25,174 bases of DNA, from assembly GCA_017435245.1 (NCBI GenBank), contig JAFSFK010000144.1, positions 1 through 25,174 on the forward strand, given 5' to 3'. This document shows positions 22,173 through 25,174 of the stretch, in pieces. The position numbers were made by a program, and so were the translations under genes. Numbering within the stretch: the first letter of the stretch is position 1; every line of letters starts with the position of its first letter. This DNA is from Oscillospiraceae bacterium (GTDB lineage: Bacteria; Bacillota; Clostridia; Oscillospirales; Oscillospiraceae). The notes below the pieces were generated by a model. It was given only the letters and a program-made list of their open reading frames with translations. It made no database searches and was not told the DNA's origin.

Positions 22173-24011
22173 TTATGCTTTTCGGTAGATTTGGAAATTG
22201 TCATCCAGCTGAGAGTCCAGCGTAAATCCGTTTTCCAACAGAAGGGAAACAAGATTGTCAAATCCGCTGACGCCGTCGGAAGCGTATTGCTCATAACAGC
22301 TTTGACTGGTGGTTGTTAGAACTACATAATCACAGCCCAGAATGGTTTCCTTCGAAGTATAGCGAACGTCATAAAGCAATGACCTCTGGGAAAGCGGTGT
22401 AGTGTAGAACGTTGTTGCAGTCACAGCTGCGTCGGACGGGATCGTGTCCAGAAGCTGCTGTGTTTGCAGGTAGTTACTACGATTGAGCAGATACTTTTTG
22501 GGGTATTGAACAGCTACAGGCGCAACAGTTTGGCACAAAAGAATTAAGGATACTGCGACAGCTGTTGTTTGTGTGACAAGACGCAGTTTCGTGGCTTTTA
22601 TATCTGCCAGATTGACAACAACCAGGTAAAACAGACAGGCGGTGGCACCGTATGTGTACTGGAAAAAGATGTCGTGCTGATACTGGTAATCAGACATCAG
22701 ATTTATAAGAAAATATGGGATCAGCAGTAGAAAACGTTCATATCGGCGGGTTAAGAAGGGGAGTGCCAGAAGGGGAAGTATTGTAAGCTTAATAAACTCA
22801 AGCTTTTCGCCGTCAGCACACTCATACAGAGCCTTCATTGGACACATCACTACCGCTTTAATAACAGTAAATAAAGATCCGGAGCCGTCGTAAATGAAGT
22901 TCTTATACCGATAAGTCATTACGCCGTCACCGTGCTTGGACAAGTAACCGGTCACAATCAAGAACCAGGCAACAGATCCTATTAAAATGAGCATACCGGT
23001 CAAGGTTTGACTGTTTTCTTTCTTGCCAAGAACGCTGCGAAGTAAGACAAATAAGCCAATTACAGCGGTGTATACGGCAGCATCTTCTTTTACCATTAAG
23101 ACAAGAACGGTAAACAGCGCAGTCAAAAGCCCTTTCCTGCTGTCAAGCGCATAGAACAGCCAGAGGATCAGCGGTGTCAGGAATGCGTTTTCGTGAATGT
23201 CGTAGCTGGTTCCACCGGAATAGGCCGGATACAGCAGCAGTAGTGCACAGGTTAGCATTCGCAGCCAGGGTGAAAGCCCGTGCTGCTTTCCGAGCAGCCA
23301 CAGCGGGATAACAGCACTTACCAGAATTGCTGCTTGTAAAACTTGTAGCGTTGCCGGTTTTGGTACAATACAATAGAATGGGAGCAGTAAATAGTAGATT
23401 GGTGACATATGCACCTTGAAATGGGAGAGCAGCCCGTCACGCTCCAAAGTGGTAATGGGCATACCGGATTCCTTCATGTTGTAGAACATCTGAGAAAAGA
23501 TGCCAAAGTCGTAAGAGGGAGTGCTGAAAGTTTTCACACGGCAAACTGTCCAGATGCTTACAACGAGGAAAAAGCCAACGCTTAGAACTACGGTAATCCA
23601 GATACACATATTCACCTTTTTTCCGGTGTAAGGCTGTGGGAGTGAATCAGAGTTGGCGCCTTTTAAGGCGTAAACAAGAACAAGCAGAGTTGTAAGGATG
23701 CAGAATACTAAATACGCAGAAGAAAAAGATTGGATCAAAGTTAATGCTGACAAGCAAACAATTATACCAAAAAGTGCCCATCGCAGCAAAGCTCCATGCG
23801 TGTGTATCTGCAAAAGCAGCAGCAAAGCGGTAAATGCTGTTGCTGTGAGCAAAACTCGCAGAAGTGACATTTCTGACAGGGTTGAAAGTGCATTTAAAGG
23901 ACCTGGATTTATAAGGTATTCTATCAAGACGGAACCGAGCCAGCCGACAAGAATGCACTGGATAGTGGCCGATATATTCGGTGGCTTGATGATTGATTTC
24001 TTTTGTTCCAT
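22173..24011 (-). CDS. DUF2079 multi-pass membrane protein
   Basis: About 612 residues from ATG 24011 (GGAG eight bases upstream; an in-frame GTG at 24029 overlaps the upstream stop). Many hydrophobic segments indicate some 12-14 membrane passes. The stretch T-P-S-Y-D-F-G-I-F-S-Q-M-F-Y-N, then H-F-K-V-H-M-S-P-I-Y-Y-L-L-L-P and Y-D-I-H-E-N-A-F, matches the D-x-G-I-F-x-Q and H-F-x-x-H-x-S-P core of DUF2079, a family related in fold to GT-C glycosyltransferases. The conserved acidic and histidine residues in the first loop would be the active site if it is an enzyme. The product's function is unknown. It starts 14 bases after the ArAE-like gene and is probably co-transcribed. Confidence 0.8.
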   Translation of the reverse strand: MEQKKSIIKPPNISATIQCILVGWLGSVLIEYLINPGPLNALSTLSEMSLLRVLLTATAFTALLLLLQIHTHGALLRWALFGIIVCLSALTLIQSFSSAYLVFCILTTLLVLVYALKGANSDSLPQPYTGKKVNMCIWITVVLSVGFFLVVSIWTVCRVKTFSTPSYDFGIFSQMFYNMKESGMPITTLERDGLLSHFKVHMSPIYYLLLPFYCIVPKPATLQVLQAAILVSAVIPLWLLGKQHGLSPWLRMLTCALLLLYPAYSGGTSYDIHENAFLTPLILWLFYALDSRKGLLTALFTVLVLMVKEDAAVYTAVIGLFVLLRSVLGKKENSQTLTGMLILIGSVAWFLIVTGYLSKHGDGVMTYRYKNFIYDGSGSLFTVIKAVVMCPMKALYECADGEKLEFIKLTILPLLALPFLTRRYERFLLLIPYFLINLMSDYQYQHDIFFQYTYGATACLFYLVVVNLADIKATKLRLVTQTTAVAVSLILLCQTVAPVAVQYPKKYLLNRSNYLQTQQLLDTIPSDAAVTATTFYTTPLSQRSLLYDVRYTSKETILGCDYVVLTTTSQSCYEQYASDGVSGFDNLVSLLLENGFTLDSQLDDNFQIYRKA

Positions 24012-24025
24012 AGATGTATCTCCGA

Positions 24026-24940
24026 TCACATTCTTTTTCTTCCGAGATGGTCCAGCAGTTCTAAGCGTAGTGTCAGTATTTGTGCAACATGGTAATTGGT
24101 AACGACATCCCGCTCTGTTATGGAATCCAGAACCCGTTCGTCCTTGATTTCTGCACCGCAGGCCTTCAGTCGGCGTTTATTTTCATCATTCAAACGTCCG
24201 GGACGCTCCAGTGCACACAGTACTTCCATTTGCGCAACCAGTGCACGTGCTTTCTGCTGACAGGCATTGTATATTTCCAGTTCTTCTTGCTGTCTCTTCA
24301 GACGCATTAAAAGCTTTTGGTTTGCAAAAATTTTCAACTGATTGGATAAGTCGTCAATTGTGGTTTGCATCTGTACGGAGTTTGGCAGAATGTCATCACC
24401 GTCAAACATATCCTCCAGAAATGCTATCAGATTTTTATCCAGGCTTTCAGCGGTCAGACGGATCCGCTGACTGTTGTCATAGGGGAAGACCAGCATGTTG
24501 ATCAGCATACCCACAGCCAATCCGATCGTCGTGTCCCAAATTCTACCGGCAGCATAGACGACGGGTTGAATGTCAGGTGTTGTACTGAGCATCACAACAA
24601 TGAAGCAGGGGAGACTGGGGGAAAAGCTGATATGCAGGGCGTTGTACAATGTGATCACAAGAATAATGCCGGCAGCTGTTACCACAAGCGAAGGGAGTTT
24701 TAAAGCCAAAAGAATAATCCCCATCAGTGCGCCAAAAATCACACCAATGATCTGCGTAAGACAGGACTCCAAAGATTCTTTAAAGGTGGGCTGGACCGCT
24801 GCCATCGCACCAAGCATTGCAAAAATCAGCTTTGAGGTCGTAGCACCCAGAGCGTCCACAATCAGCATTGCCACAATGACAGCTACCGTTGTCTTGACAG
24901 TGCGTAGACCGATATGCAATTTAAATTCCTTTAGTTTCAT
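24026..24940 (-). CDS. FUSC/aromatic acid exporter-family membrane protein
   Basis: 304 residues. The N-terminal half has four or more hydrophobic segments (about 14-35, 40-55, 62-100, 105-150) with L-R-T-V-K-T-T-V-A and G-A-M-A-A-V-Q-P-T-F-K-E-S, typical of the ArAE/FUSC (DUF939, YqjA-like) family. The C-terminal half (about 160-300) is long helices, rich in Q, E, K and R, probably cytoplasmic. Relatives are proposed to export aromatic acids, but few are tested. GGAG precedes the ATG and a good promoter lies upstream. The stop codon lies 14 bases before the DUF2079 start. Confidence 0.75.
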   Translation of the reverse strand: MKLKEFKLHIGLRTVKTTVAVIVAMLIVDALGATTSKLIFAMLGAMAAVQPTFKESLESCLTQIIGVIFGALMGIILLALKLPSLVVTAAGIILVITLYNALHISFSPSLPCFIVVMLSTTPDIQPVVYAAGRIWDTTIGLAVGMLINMLVFPYDNSQRIRLTAESLDKNLIAFLEDMFDGDDILPNSVQMQTTIDDLSNQLKIFANQKLLMRLKRQQEELEIYNACQQKARALVAQMEVLCALERPGRLNDENKRRLKACGAEIKDERVLDSITERDVVTNYHVAQILTLRLELLDHLGRKRM

Positions 24941-24973
24941 AATTTGGTACTCCTCAAAAGAACATATGCTTAA

Positions 24974-25001
24974 ACTATAATCGATGGGGTGGATTTGTCA
25001 A
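24974..25001 (-). promoter_or_regulatory. Promoter of the ArAE-like/DUF2079 pair
   Basis: On the - strand TTGACA (25001-24996, perfect -35), 16-base spacer, TATAGT (24979-24974), 33 bases upstream of the ATG. Confidence 0.7.
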
Positions 25002-25053
25002 GGCTTGCGCAGCTTGTTTTGGAGGATCTTTTGATTGGTTTGTGTGGAAGGAC

Positions 25054-25082
25054 TTGACAAGACCCCAATAATTCAATATAAT
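25054..25082 (+). promoter_or_regulatory. Perfect consensus promoter of tRNA-Pro
   Basis: TTGACA (25054-25059), 17-base spacer, TATAAT (25077-25082). Transcription would start about 25089, five bases before the tRNA. Confidence 0.9.
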
Positions 25083-25093
25083 ATCTTGGCTAT

Positions 25094-25170
25094 CGGGGTA
25101 TGGCGAAGTTTGGTATCGCGCTTGGTTCGGGTCCAAGAGGCCTCGGGTTCGAATCCCGATACTCCGACCA
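25094..25170 (+). tRNA. tRNA-Pro (anticodon CGG)
   Basis: A 77-base cloverleaf. The acceptor stem CGGGGTA pairs with TACTCCG (one G-T), followed by discriminator A and an encoded CCA. D arm GCG/CGC; anticodon stem CTTGG/CCAAG with loop TTCGGGT, so the anticodon is CGG and codon CCG is read. T arm TCGGG/CCCGA with loop TTCGAAT. The C1-G72 pair is characteristic of bacterial tRNA-Pro. It follows a perfect promoter and may begin a tRNA cluster beyond the window. Confidence 0.95.
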
Positions 25171-25174
25171 AAAA

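Overview
The window looks like a chromosomal segment of a spore-forming, gut-associated Clostridia member, probably of the Oscillospiraceae/Ruminococcaceae type (inference). The grounds are mid-GC composition, AGGAGG-type ribosome binding sites, a choloylglycine hydrolase (bile salt hydrolase) gene, a SpoIID-like/peptidoglycan-binding operon behind a mother-cell sporulation-type promoter, and generally Firmicutes-like proteins. No rRNA, phage, transposase or CRISPR array was seen.

Layout. (1) 1-7211: a carbohydrate/polyol catabolic block on the + strand. It holds the end of a Gfo/Idh/MocA oxidoreductase, an AraC regulator, a PfkB kinase, a mannitol-1-phosphate-dehydrogenase-like enzyme, a short xylose-isomerase-like TIM barrel, an aldose-epimerase-like (DUF4380-like) protein and an L-sorbose-1-phosphate-reductase-like dehydrogenase. 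Read together, the enzymes suggest aldose -> ketose -> ketose-1-phosphate -> hexitol-6-phosphate -> fructose-6-phosphate, with a PfkB kinase in place of the usual PTS. The substrate is unknown. (2) 7212-8858: a stand-alone NADP-type glutamate dehydrogenase with its own promoter and terminator. (3) 8858-9509: pgsA-like phospholipid synthase (- strand). (4) 9589-12299: four - strand genes, of which three form a tight operon (beta-sandwich protein, SpoIID-like protein with two peptidoglycan-binding domains, protein with two more such domains) preceded by AC-N17-CATAATATA, plus a small helical protein.

(5) 12399-15625: asnB and an unusual serA, each with its own promoter. (6) 15663-18459: the proline operon proB-proA-proC on the - strand, divergent from a carD-like regulator at 18692. 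(7) 19197-19500: a 304-bp non-coding element with about 40-bp imperfect terminal inverted repeats, filling exactly the gap between the convergent carD and bile salt hydrolase genes. (8) 20598-22137: an HD-domain hydrolase followed by a compact FIST-like protein. (9) 22173-24940: an aromatic-acid-exporter-like protein (FUSC/ArAE) and a DUF2079 membrane protein, - strand. (10) 25094-25170: tRNA-Pro(CGG) behind a perfect consensus promoter.

Amino-acid and nitrogen metabolism (gdhA, asnB, serA, proBAC) dominates the centre. The most unusual features are the sugar cluster with its altered xylose-isomerase-like active site, the inverted-repeat element, and the sporulation-type promoter on the cortex/peptidoglycan-binding operon.
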